Part shown: in pieces, positions 1 through 5,535 of the stretch
Numbering within the stretch: the stretch's first letter is position 1
Layout: each line of letters starts with the position of its first letter
NCBI GenBank assembly: GCA_903829855.1
Contig: CAIKRN010000305.1
Location: 1 to 5,535, forward strand
Direction: 5' to 3'
DNA from: an uncultured Opitutia bacterium
Lineage (GTDB): Bacteria; Verrucomicrobiota; Verrucomicrobiia; Opitutales; UBA953
Length of the DNA stretch: 5,535 nt
Notes under the pieces: generated by a model
Told to the model about the DNA's origin: nothing
The model's database searches: none
Seen by the model: only the letters and a program-made list of their open reading frames with translations
Made by a program: the position numbers and the translations under genes

Positions 1-1
1 C

Positions 2-352
2 TGCACCCGTACCTTTCGCGCCGACGAGCCTTTCTATGCGGGCCACTACCCTGGTAATCCAATCACGCCCGGCGTCTTGCTCTGCGAGTCAGTCTTTCAG
101 GCTGGGGCGGTTTTTCTCACCAAGAAGCTCCAATCCGAAGGGGGCGTGCCTGCTGGCAAGACCCCAGTGCTTTGCCGGATAGAAGAAGCCAAATTCAAGG
201 GAATGGTGAAGCCCGGCGATACGGTTTCAATCGAAGTAAAACACGTCGAGACACTTCAGCAGTTCCATTTCATGACGGGCACGGTGCGCCGCGATGGCAA
301 GGCTGTCTTGACCATCCGTTTCGCCCTCGCCCTCGTCGACCAACCCGCCTGA
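2..352 (+). CDS. fabZ: FabZ-like 3-hydroxyacyl-ACP dehydratase, 5' end missing (partial)
   Basis: This is the C-terminal 116 residues of a hot-dog-fold dehydratase; the reading frame is open from base 2, so the true start lies before the window. Such enzymes remove water from (3R)-hydroxyacyl-ACP to give trans-2-enoyl-ACP in type II fatty-acid synthesis in the cytoplasm. The signature AGHYPGNPITPGVLLCES is plain: His15 and Glu29 of the visible fragment have the 14-residue spacing of the FabZ His/Glu catalytic pair, and a Gln-Ala follows as in the family's E-x-x-x-Q stretch. The family is usually about 145-150 residues, so roughly 30 residues are missing. An internal TTG at 77 would cut off the catalytic His and is not the start. 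The stop lies 3 bp before the next gene, an enoyl reductase, so the two probably form one operon acting in consecutive steps. A related hot-dog dehydratase with a specialised substrate cannot be excluded. Confidence 0.88.
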   Translation, partial: CTRTFRADEPFYAGHYPGNPITPGVLLCESVFQAGAVFLTKKLQSEGGVPAGKTPVLCRIEEAKFKGMVKPGDTVSIEVKHVETLQQFHFMTGTVRRDGKAVLTIRFALALVDQPA

Positions 353-355
353 CCT

Positions 356-1162
356 ATGTCCTTTCTCGGCTTAACTGGTAAGACCTTCCTTGTCCTTGGC
401 GTTGCGAATAAGAAATCTGTCGCGTGGCACGTCGCCAAGACCCTTGAGGCCGAAGGTGCCAAGGTGGTTTACTCTGTCCGCTCGCAAGCCCGACTCGACT
501 CCCTGAAAGGCTTGCTCGACGGTAAGCCAGTCTACCTCTGTGACCTCGAGCACGAGAAGCAGACCCAAGACCTTGCTGCTGCCGTTGGCCGTGAACATGG
601 CCCATTGGATGGCGTGTTGCACAGCGTGGCTTTCGCCAATTTTTCTAAGGGTATGCAGCCTTTCCATGAGACCGTCCGGGCGGACTTCCTTCAGGCCACC
701 GCTATCTCCGCATTCTCGCTCGTTGAGCTTTCGCGTGCATTGAAACCGCACCTGAAGCCCGATGCCTCGGTCGTCTCCATCGGCATCTCTTCGCAGGTGA
801 CGGCTTCGAATTACGGCTACATGTCGCCGATTAAGGCTGCCCTCGAATCGGCGAGTCGCTTCCTTGCGAAATCGTTTTCAGCTGATTCGCGCGTACGCTT
901 TAATTCCGTCAACGCCGGCCCCCTTAAGACCAGCGCCAGCGCTGGTATCCCGGGCTATCTCCACAACTACCTGCACGCCGAGAAAATGACCTTCCGTAAA
1001 GAAGCCCTAAAGACCCAGGAGGTCGCCGACACCGCCGTCTGGCTGCTCTCGCCACGGTCGAGCGGCATCAACGGGCAGGGCATCGTCGTCGATGCTGGGA
1101 TGGGTTGGAATTTCTTCGACGAAGAGTTGGTAGCTGCATCTTCCCGCCTTCCAGGAGCGTGA
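356..1162 (+). CDS. fabI: FabI-like enoyl-[acyl-carrier-protein] reductase (SDR superfamily)
   Basis: The 268-residue protein is close to the usual FabI length and would reduce trans-2-enoyl-ACP to acyl-ACP with NAD(P)H. The N-terminal nucleotide site GVANKKSVAWHVAKTLEAEG (residues 15-34) has the FabI layout G-x5-S-x-A rather than the classical SDR G-x3-G-x-G. Asp63 in LCDLE matches the adenine-binding Asp, and HSVAFAN (89-95) matches the FabI HSIGFA strand. The Tyr-x6-Lys catalytic pair is Tyr153/Lys160. NAGPLKTSAS (186-195) and INGQGIVVDAGMGW (238-251) are also FabI-like. The second active-site Tyr of E. coli FabI (Tyr146, in SYL), expected about ten residues before Tyr153, is absent; the local sequence there is SIGISS. 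The ATG at 356 follows the dehydratase stop by 3 bp with no clear Shine-Dalgarno, which fits translational coupling. The stop overlaps the next gene. A dedicated SDR reductase of the hydrocarbon pathway is the main alternative. Confidence 0.85.
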   Translation: MSFLGLTGKTFLVLGVANKKSVAWHVAKTLEAEGAKVVYSVRSQARLDSLKGLLDGKPVYLCDLEHEKQTQDLAAAVGREHGPLDGVLHSVAFANFSKGMQPFHETVRADFLQATAISAFSLVELSRALKPHLKPDASVVSIGISSQVTASNYGYMSPIKAALESASRFLAKSFSADSRVRFNSVNAGPLKTSASAGIPGYLHNYLHAEKMTFRKEALKTQEVADTAVWLLSPRSSGINGQGIVVDAGMGWNFFDEELVAASSRLPGA

Positions 1163-2196
1163 TTTTCAAGCGTACAGTTTTGTCCGGTCTTGTGGCCGAG
1201 CTTCCTCCCGAGGTTTGGACTTCGGATGAGGTAGAGCGGCGCCTGGCGCCTCTTTACGGCCGTCTGAAGCTCCCCGAGGGCCGACTTGAGTTGATGACGG
1301 GCATTCGTGAGCGCCGCTTCTGGCCGCAGGCGATTCGCCCGTCCGCCGTTTCCGCGCTCGCTGGTCGCCGCGCGATGCAAGCTGCGGGCGTCGGCCCAGC
1401 CGATATTGATCTGCTCATTCATTCGTCCGTCTGCCGTGATCGGCTTGAACCCTCCACGGCTGCCTACGTACACGGGTTGCTTGGCCTCGGTCCACAGGCG
1501 CAGATTCTCGATGTCTCTAACGCTTGTCTGGGTTTTCTGAATGCGGTAGCCCTTGCGGCAGGAATGGTGGAGTCCGGTCTAATTCGCCGCGCGTTAGTCT
1601 GCTCCGGAGAAGACGGCCGCCCGCTCGTCGAGCGCACCATCCGTCTGCTGAATGAAGACCTCACCCTAACGCGTGAGACGATTAAGCCCTACTTCGCCAA
1701 TCTCACGATTGGTGCGGGTGGTGCTGCTGCTGTCGTGTGTCGCGATGACTTGGCCCTTCCTGGTGCGATCCGCCTGCTGGGTGGTGCCGCCGAGACCGAC
1801 TCCTCCGCCAATGGACTTTGCGAGGGCGACACGTCTTTTTCTGAACTGGATATGCGCACTGACTCCGAGGCTTTGCTCGCCGCTGGCGTCGCATTGGCTC
1901 AGCGCTGCTGGGGCCGTTTCAAGGGTGCGACGGGCTGGGATGAATCCACGCCGCATCGCGTGGTGACGCATCAGGTAGGCCGCCGCCATTCCTCGCTGCT
2001 TTTCGAGAAACTTGGCCTCGACCCGTCGAAAGATTACCAAAGCTTCGATCGTCTCGGTAATGTCGGCTCGGTCTCGGTGCCCGCCACGTTGGCGCTCGGG
2101 TTGGCGGAAGGACGCATCAAGCCAGGTGAACGCGTCGCACTCCTGGGAATCGGTAGTGGTCTCGCCAGTATGATGATGGCCGTCGAATGCCAATGA
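1159..2196 (+). CDS. oleA: OleA-like head-to-head acyl condensing enzyme (FabH/thiolase family)
   Basis: The 345-residue thiolase-fold protein resembles OleA, which condenses two long-chain acyl thioesters (CoA in characterised cases) without decarboxylation into a 2-alkyl-3-keto acid, the first step of long-chain olefin synthesis. Visible features are LAPLYGRL (29-36), TGIRERRFW (47-55), SVCRDRLEPSTA (90-101), SNACLGF (120-126), THQVGR (270-275), GNVGS (300-304) and a terminal ALLGIGSGL (327-335). Catalytic Cys123, His271 and Asn301 form the FabH-type triad. Glu97 sits 26 residues before the Cys, as Glu117 precedes Cys143 in Xanthomonas OleA; ordinary FabH lacks this Glu. The chosen start is GTG 1159, which overlaps the upstream TGA as GTGA. 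An AGGAG lies only 1 nt upstream, so initiation probably relies on coupling. A TTG at 1105 in the same frame would add an 18-residue tail unlike the family. The alternative is a specialised FabH-like synthase. Confidence 0.85.
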   Translation: MIFKRTVLSGLVAELPPEVWTSDEVERRLAPLYGRLKLPEGRLELMTGIRERRFWPQAIRPSAVSALAGRRAMQAAGVGPADIDLLIHSSVCRDRLEPSTAAYVHGLLGLGPQAQILDVSNACLGFLNAVALAAGMVESGLIRRALVCSGEDGRPLVERTIRLLNEDLTLTRETIKPYFANLTIGAGGAAAVVCRDDLALPGAIRLLGGAAETDSSANGLCEGDTSFSELDMRTDSEALLAAGVALAQRCWGRFKGATGWDESTPHRVVTHQVGRRHSSLLFEKLGLDPSKDYQSFDRLGNVGSVSVPATLALGLAEGRIKPGERVALLGIGSGLASMMMAVECQ

Positions 2197-3077
2197 GCGC
2201 CGTAGCCCTTTCTCCCGCCATTCAGGCGCTGTATCCGTTCGCACCGAGGGACTTCGCCGCGCTCTCGGGGCGGATGAGCTATGTCGACCACGGACCGCGG
2301 GACGGCCGCCCGGTACTCTTGCTGCACGGCAATCCCTCTTGGTCCTTCCTCTGGCGTGATTTGATCTTGAAGCTCGCCGCACAAGGTCGGCGCGTCATCG
2401 CCCCTGATCACGTGGGCATGGGGCTCTCCGCTCGCCCTGAACGTTTTCTTCGCTTGGCCGACCGTATCGCCGACGTCGAAGCGCTGATCTCCCATCTTGG
2501 ACTCAAGGAGTTCGACCTGGGTGTGCATGATTGGGGTGGTGCTATTGGGTTTGGGGTCGCTGGCCGCCAGCCAAGCAGGGTGGGGCGAATCCTTGTGACC
2601 AATACGGGGGCCTTCCTTTCCGACCAGATCCCTACCCGGATCGCCCTATGCCGCACCCCCTTGATTGGCCGGTTCATCGTCCAAGGCCTGAACGGCTTCG
2701 CTTGGCCTGCCACCTGGATGTCAGTGGAGAAGCCCCTTGGGCCGGCGGTTAAGGCGGGCTTTCTCGCCCCTTACGGCTCCATCTCCGTTCGAAGGGCGGT
2801 GGCCGATTTCGTGGCCGACATCCCGATGGAGCCCGCCCACCCCACCCGGGTCGTTTTAGCGGCCGTAGAGGCCTCTTTGGCGGGCTTAAAGGATAAGCCG
2901 ATGCTCCTTTGCTGGGGGCTGCGCGATTTCTGCTTCGATCGCACCTTCCTGGACGGTTTCATCCACCGCTTCCCGGGCGCCCAGCAGCTACTTTTTTCGA
3001 ATGCGGGGCACTACGTTCTTGAGGATGCGGGTGAGGCGGCGCTGCGTCCAATCGTCGACTTTTTTGGGCCCGCCTAA
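2187..3077 (+). CDS. oleB: OleB-like alpha/beta hydrolase (beta-lactone decarboxylase; haloalkane-dehalogenase fold)
   Basis: The 296-residue alpha/beta hydrolase looks like OleB, which converts the cis-beta-lactone made by OleC into a cis-olefin and CO2. Numbered from the ATG at 2187, the oxyanion/halide-site motif HGNPSWSFLWR spans 47-57 (Asn49), APDHVGMGLS spans 72-81, and the nucleophile elbow VHDWGG gives Asp115 followed by Trp116. Asp247 in WGLRDF is the likely acid and His275 in AGHY the general base. Asp rather than Ser as nucleophile marks the haloalkane-dehalogenase branch; HGNPSWS and DHVGMGLS are the forms I associate with OleB rather than with LinB/DhaA dehalogenases (HGNPTSS). 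A second in-frame ATG at 2193 overlaps the oleA TGA as ATGA and may be the true start (294 residues). Nothing lies between this stop and the gyrB control region, so it is the last gene of the operon. A true dehalogenase remains possible but fits poorly beside oleA. Confidence 0.85.
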   Translation: MPMSAVALSPAIQALYPFAPRDFAALSGRMSYVDHGPRDGRPVLLLHGNPSWSFLWRDLILKLAAQGRRVIAPDHVGMGLSARPERFLRLADRIADVEALISHLGLKEFDLGVHDWGGAIGFGVAGRQPSRVGRILVTNTGAFLSDQIPTRIALCRTPLIGRFIVQGLNGFAWPATWMSVEKPLGPAVKAGFLAPYGSISVRRAVADFVADIPMEPAHPTRVVLAAVEASLAGLKDKPMLLCWGLRDFCFDRTFLDGFIHRFPGAQQLLFSNAGHYVLEDAGEAALRPIVDFFGPA

Positions 3078-3117
3078 ATTGCCTTCTGCCGGCCCGGTCG
3101 GACGACTCCGAAAAGCC

Positions 3118-3137
3118 TGTGGATAACGTGTGAACAA
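3118..3137 (-). promoter_or_regulatory. Tandem DnaA boxes upstream of gyrB
   Basis: Bases 3118-3126 read TGTGGATAA, the exact complement of the consensus DnaA box TTATCCACA. Bases 3129-3137 read TGTGAACAA, i.e. TTGTTCACA on the minus strand, one base off TTATNCACA. Both boxes face the same way and start 11 bp apart, about one helical turn, a spacing that favours cooperative DnaA binding. A perfect 9-mer is not expected by chance in a 232-bp gap. They could belong to an origin, a DnaA-regulated gyrB promoter or a DnaA titration site. The first box is seen directly; its function is inferred. Confidence 0.6.
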
Positions 3138-3199
3138 CGGTTTCTAACACCCCCTATAAGTTTTTGTAAGGGGTTGATTGGTATAGATTTCTGGGGGTC

Positions 3200-3265
3200 T
3201 AAAAACATTCACGGTCGAGGTGTTTCCTGTTGCAGGACCCCCTGTGTAAAACAGCATAAAAACAT
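3200..3265 (+). repeat. 9-bp direct repeat TAAAAACAT, two copies
   Basis: TAAAAACAT occurs at 3200-3208 and again at 3257-3265, with starts 57 bp apart; the base after each copy differs but both continue into a C within two bases. The copies flank the hairpin arm and the third DnaA-like site. They might be protein-binding half sites or simply reflect A-rich spacer DNA. Confidence 0.3.
3243..3251 (-). promoter_or_regulatory. Third DnaA-box-like site
   Basis: TGTGTAAAA reads TTTTACACA on the minus strand and fits the relaxed box TTWTNCACA. It lies 106 bp downstream of the tandem pair and has the same orientation. A fourth, weaker copy on the + strand at 3296-3304 (TTATACACT) has one mismatch in the last base and lies just before the gyrB start. 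Each is weak alone; the clustering with the perfect box is what makes it worth recording. Confidence 0.35.
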
Positions 3266-3309
3266 CCCCCCGAAGGGTGGGAAACTACCATTTATTTATA
3301 CACTAAAAT

Positions 3310-5535
3310 ATGAGCGAAAATTCTGAAAAAAGCCCGAATCGCGGCAAGCATGCCGGCAATGAAAGCTACGGCGCTGCGGACATCAAACGGCTCAAGGGCC
3401 TCAAGGCCGTCCGCGAGCGACCTGGTATGTATATCGGCGATACGAATGAGACGGGCCTGCACCATTGCGTCTACGAAATCGTCGATAACTCGATCGACGA
3501 AGCCCTCGCCGGTTACTGCAAGAGTATCAAGGTGGAAATCCATGCGGACGGCTCTCTCTCCGTCGAGGACGATGGCCGCGGTATCCCCGTCGCCATGCAC
3601 CCGGAAGAAAAGGTCCCGACGCTCGAGCTCGTGCTCACCAATCTGCACGCCGGCGGCAAGTTCGACAAGGGTGCCTATCAGGTTTCCGGCGGCCTTAACG
3701 GCGTTGGTGCGAAGTGCGTCAATGCCCTCTCCGATAGCTTTATCGCCGAAGTCTGTCGCGAGGGTGAAGTTCACCAGATGAAATTCTCCCGCGGCGAAGT
3801 CACCCAGCCCATCAAGGTCATCGGCAAGACGAAGCGCACGGGCACCAAAATCACTTTCCATCCGGATCCGGAAATCTTCGTCGCGACGCAGGAGTTTAAG
3901 TATGACACGCTCGTCCGCCGTATGCGCGAGCTGGCATTCCTAGTACCTGGCATCACGGTCGAAATGAAAGACCAGCGATCGAATCGCGCCGACAAGTTCG
4001 AGTTTAAGGATGGCATCGCCGAGTATGTTTCCTTCCTCAATGCCAATGAAGAGCGTCTCTTTGAGAAGCCTATCCTTATTGCCGCCGAAGTGGATTTTAC
4101 CGATCTCGCCAATCCGCGCGTTATGGAGGAAGGTGAGAAGCCCACGCCAGGCATGCGCCGCATGACCCTCGATGTGGCCCTGCAGTATAACGACCGCTAC
4201 GACGAGATGGTCTTTAGCTACGCCAATCTCATCAATCAGCCCGAAGGTGGCACGCACCTTTCTGGATTCCGTTCGGCACTGACCCGCGTGATTAACCACT
4301 ATGCTAAGTCCAACAATCTCATCAAGGATAAGGACGCCAAACTCAACGGCGACGACATGCGCGAAGGCCTCGTGGCCGTTATCTCGGTCAAGCACCCTGA
4401 CCCGAAGTTCCAGTCGCAGAATAAGACGCGTCTGACCAACCCCGAAGTCGAGGGTATCGTAACCTCCGTCGTCGGCGAGCAGCTCAAGTATTACCTCGAA
4501 CGCGACCCGAAGACTGGCCGCCGCATTGTCGATAAGTGCCTCAATGCCGCCCGCGCACGCGAAGCCGCGCGCAAGGCTCGCGAAACGGTCCGTAAATCCG
4601 CGATGTCGTCCGGGGGTCTCCCCGGCAAGTTGGCCGACTGTTCTGAAAGCGATCCATCCGTCTGCGAACTGTACATCGTCGAGGGTGACTCCGCCGGTGG
4701 TTCTGCTAAGCAGGGCCGCGATCGCCGTTACCAGGCGATTTTGCCGATCAAGGGTAAGATTCTTAACGTCGAGAAGGCTCGCATCGACAAGATCCTCTCC
4801 AATGAAGAAATCCGCACCATCATCACCGCGTGCGGTACGGGCATCGGCAAGCACGAGGGCGACGGCGCCTTCGACGTGACGAAGTGCCGCTACCACAAGT
4901 TAGTGATTATGACGGACGCGGACGTCGACGGCTCCCACATTCGCACCCTTTTACTCACGTTCCTTTATCGTCAGATGCCCGGATTGATCGAAGCCGGTTA
5001 CGTCTACATCGCCCAGCCGCCGCTCTACCGTATCAAGCGCAAGAAGCGCGAGCAGTACGTCGATAATGACCCAGAGTTGAATCGTATCTTACTCGAGCTC
5101 GGCTCGGAGGATGTGAATCTGCTTCGCCTCCGCGACAAACATGTCTTCCCCGGCCAGAAGTTGGACAAAATTGTCGAATCGCTCGCTCGCCTTGAAACCC
5201 TCGGATCCAGCATTGGCCGTACGGGTTGCCAGCTCGGCGAATACCTCGATCAGCAGGATCATAAGAGCCACGCCCTTCCTCGGTTCATCGTTCGCACGCG
5301 GACGGGCAATGAGGAGACCTACGAGTTCCTCGCCGATACCGATGCTAAGCAGGCTTACCTCCGGAAAGCTGGCGTCGAAGACTTCCTGGCCGACAAGATT
5401 GATCGCGAGAAGAAGCTGAAGGACGGCACCGTCGTCCAAGAACGTGTCAACGTCATCGAAATCTTCGAAAACGACGCCATCACCAAGGTCCTGAAAGAAC
5501 TCGAGACCCAGGGGATGGATGTAAAGCAGTTCAAG
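3310..5535 (+). CDS. gyrB: DNA gyrase subunit B, 3' end missing (partial)
   Basis: GyrB is the ATPase/TOPRIM subunit of the GyrA2B2 topoisomerase that introduces negative supercoils. The frame is open for 742 codons to the window end. The GHKL ATPase domain shows RPGMYIGD, catalytic Glu56 and Asn60 in EIVDNSIDEA, and adenine-binding Asp87 in DDGRGIP, each 14 residues after its E. coli counterpart. GGLNGVGAKCVNALS begins near residue 127 and Arg150 matches E. coli Arg136. The transducer has the QTK-loop equivalent QNK (370-372). TOPRIM follows: Glu458 in EGDSAGGSAKQGR and the metal Asps 536/538/540 in TDADVDGSHIRTLLL. QPPLYRIKRKKREQY is typical of GyrB rather than ParE. Residues from about 575 onward form a divergent segment where E. 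coli GyrB carries its insert; YKGLGEMN and the C-terminal end are beyond the window. The ATG at 3310 is the only sensible start (the next Met is inside the ATPase core). No Shine-Dalgarno precedes it; the leader is AT-rich. Confidence 0.97.
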   Translation, partial: MSENSEKSPNRGKHAGNESYGAADIKRLKGLKAVRERPGMYIGDTNETGLHHCVYEIVDNSIDEALAGYCKSIKVEIHADGSLSVEDDGRGIPVAMHPEEKVPTLELVLTNLHAGGKFDKGAYQVSGGLNGVGAKCVNALSDSFIAEVCREGEVHQMKFSRGEVTQPIKVIGKTKRTGTKITFHPDPEIFVATQEFKYDTLVRRMRELAFLVPGITVEMKDQRSNRADKFEFKDGIAEYVSFLNANEERLFEKPILIAAEVDFTDLANPRVMEEGEKPTPGMRRMTLDVALQYNDRYDEMVFSYANLINQPEGGTHLSGFRSALTRVINHYAKSNNLIKDKDAKLNGDDMREGLVAVISVKHPDPKFQSQNKTRLTNPEVEGIVTSVVGEQLKYYLERDPKTGRRIVDKCLNAARAREAARKARETVRKSAMSSGGLPGKLADCSESDPSVCELYIVEGDSAGGSAKQGRDRRYQAILPIKGKILNVEKARIDKILSNEEIRTIITACGTGIGKHEGDGAFDVTKCRYHKLVIMTDADVDGSHIRTLLLTFLYRQMPGLIEAGYVYIAQPPLYRIKRKKREQYVDNDPELNRILLELGSEDVNLLRLRDKHVFPGQKLDKIVESLARLETLGSSIGRTGCQLGEYLDQQDHKSHALPRFIVRTRTGNEETYEFLADTDAKQAYLRKAGVEDFLADKIDREKKLKDGTVVQERVNVIEIFENDAITKVLKELETQGMDVKQFK

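Larger units (their letters stand above)
3149..3281 (+). other. Alternating C-run/G-run stretch able to form three successive hairpins (possible gyrB leader)
   Basis: Six short runs alternate in this gene-free stretch and pair in order. CCCCT (3151-3155) pairs with AGGGG (3169-3173). GGGGGTC (3193-3199) pairs with GACCCCC (3236-3242), and the loop of that pair contains the perfect small palindrome TCCTG-TTG-CAGGA (3225-3237), which would compete with the closing stem. CCCCCC (3266-3271) folds over a GAA loop onto GGGTGGG (3275-3281) with one mismatch. Cross-pairings between neighbouring runs are also possible, so exclusive alternative folds could exist. It matches no riboswitch family I recognise. 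Whether it is transcribed depends on where the gyrB promoter lies. Confidence 0.35.

Noticed and set aside
1105..1158. TTG at 1105 as the oleA start
   Set aside because: It would overlap the enoyl reductase by 58 bp and add residues unlike any OleA/FabH N-terminus; GTG at 1159 fits the family start and the operon overlap.
967..1473. A 168-codon minus-strand open frame across the enoyl reductase-oleA junction
   Set aside because: No domain is visible, and both + strand genes have full catalytic motifs through this stretch.
1666..2382. A 238-codon minus-strand open frame across the oleA-oleB junction
   Set aside because: Its composition is Arg/Ala-rich and low in information, and it crosses two well-supported genes on the + strand.
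2187..3077. Annotating the hydrolase as a haloalkane dehalogenase
   Set aside because: The Asp nucleophile, Asn49 and Trp116 are shared with dehalogenases, but HGNPSWS, DHVGMGLS and the overlap with an oleA-like gene favour OleB.
3098..3114. Possible Rho-independent terminator after oleB: TCGGA-CGAC-TCCGA stem
   Set aside because: The stem is only 5 bp and is followed by A residues, not a T-run on the + strand, so it does not look like an intrinsic terminator. The end of the operon is not resolved from sequence.
3155..3190. TATAAG (3155) and TATAGA (3182) as -10 boxes of a gyrB promoter
   Set aside because: Neither has a TTGACA-like -35 at 16-18 bp; TTTTTG at 3161 is 15 bp from TATAGA and weak. 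A promoter must exist here, but I cannot place it.
3292..3861. A 189-codon minus-strand open frame opposite the gyrB ATPase domain
   Set aside because: It has no family resemblance, and its sequence is dictated by the conserved GHKL codons on the other strand.
3940..4896. A 318-codon open frame on the minus strand opposite gyrB
   Set aside because: It lies wholly inside a well-conserved gyrB, shows no recognisable domain, and is the usual antisense open frame produced by the C/G-rich third positions of gyrB codons.

Overview
The window comes from a moderately GC-rich bacterial chromosome. All five genes lie on the + strand and are tightly packed, with one substantial gene-free gap of 232 bp. 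The overall look of GyrB and of the OleA/OleB proteins fits the Verrucomicrobiota/Planctomycetota region of the tree (perhaps Opitutae-like). That is an impression from memory of these families and has not been tested by a search.

Region 1 (1-3077) is a four-gene, probably co-transcribed lipid operon. It starts with the 3' part of a FabZ-type hot-dog dehydratase cut by the window edge. After a 3-bp gap comes a FabI-type enoyl reductase of the SDR superfamily. Then follow a thiolase-fold enzyme resembling OleA, overlapping the reductase stop by GTGA, and an alpha/beta hydrolase resembling OleB, overlapping the oleA stop. OleA joins two fatty-acyl thioesters head to head into a beta-keto acid. 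OleB decarboxylates a cis-beta-lactone to a long-chain olefin. The two enzymes between them in the known pathway, OleD (ketone reduction) and OleC (lactone formation), are not in the window, and nothing follows oleB before gyrB. The pathway is therefore completed upstream or elsewhere, or this organism does something different. The FabZ/FabI pair in the same operon suggests a dedicated supply or tailoring of acyl chains.

Region 2 (3078-3309) is the gene-free stretch in front of gyrB. It holds one perfect DnaA box, a second near-consensus copy one helical turn away, and a third consensus-type box further down. It also has an alternating series of C-runs and G-runs that can fold into three consecutive hairpins, and a 9-bp direct repeat. 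It could be a DnaA-controlled gyrB promoter with a structured leader, or part of a replication origin.

Region 3 (3310-5535) is gyrB, intact in frame for 742 codons and cut off by the window end. It carries the full GHKL ATPase, transducer and most of the TOPRIM region, with two unusual substitutions in otherwise conserved ATP-phosphate loops.

No tRNA, rRNA, CRISPR array, insertion sequence or phage feature was seen.
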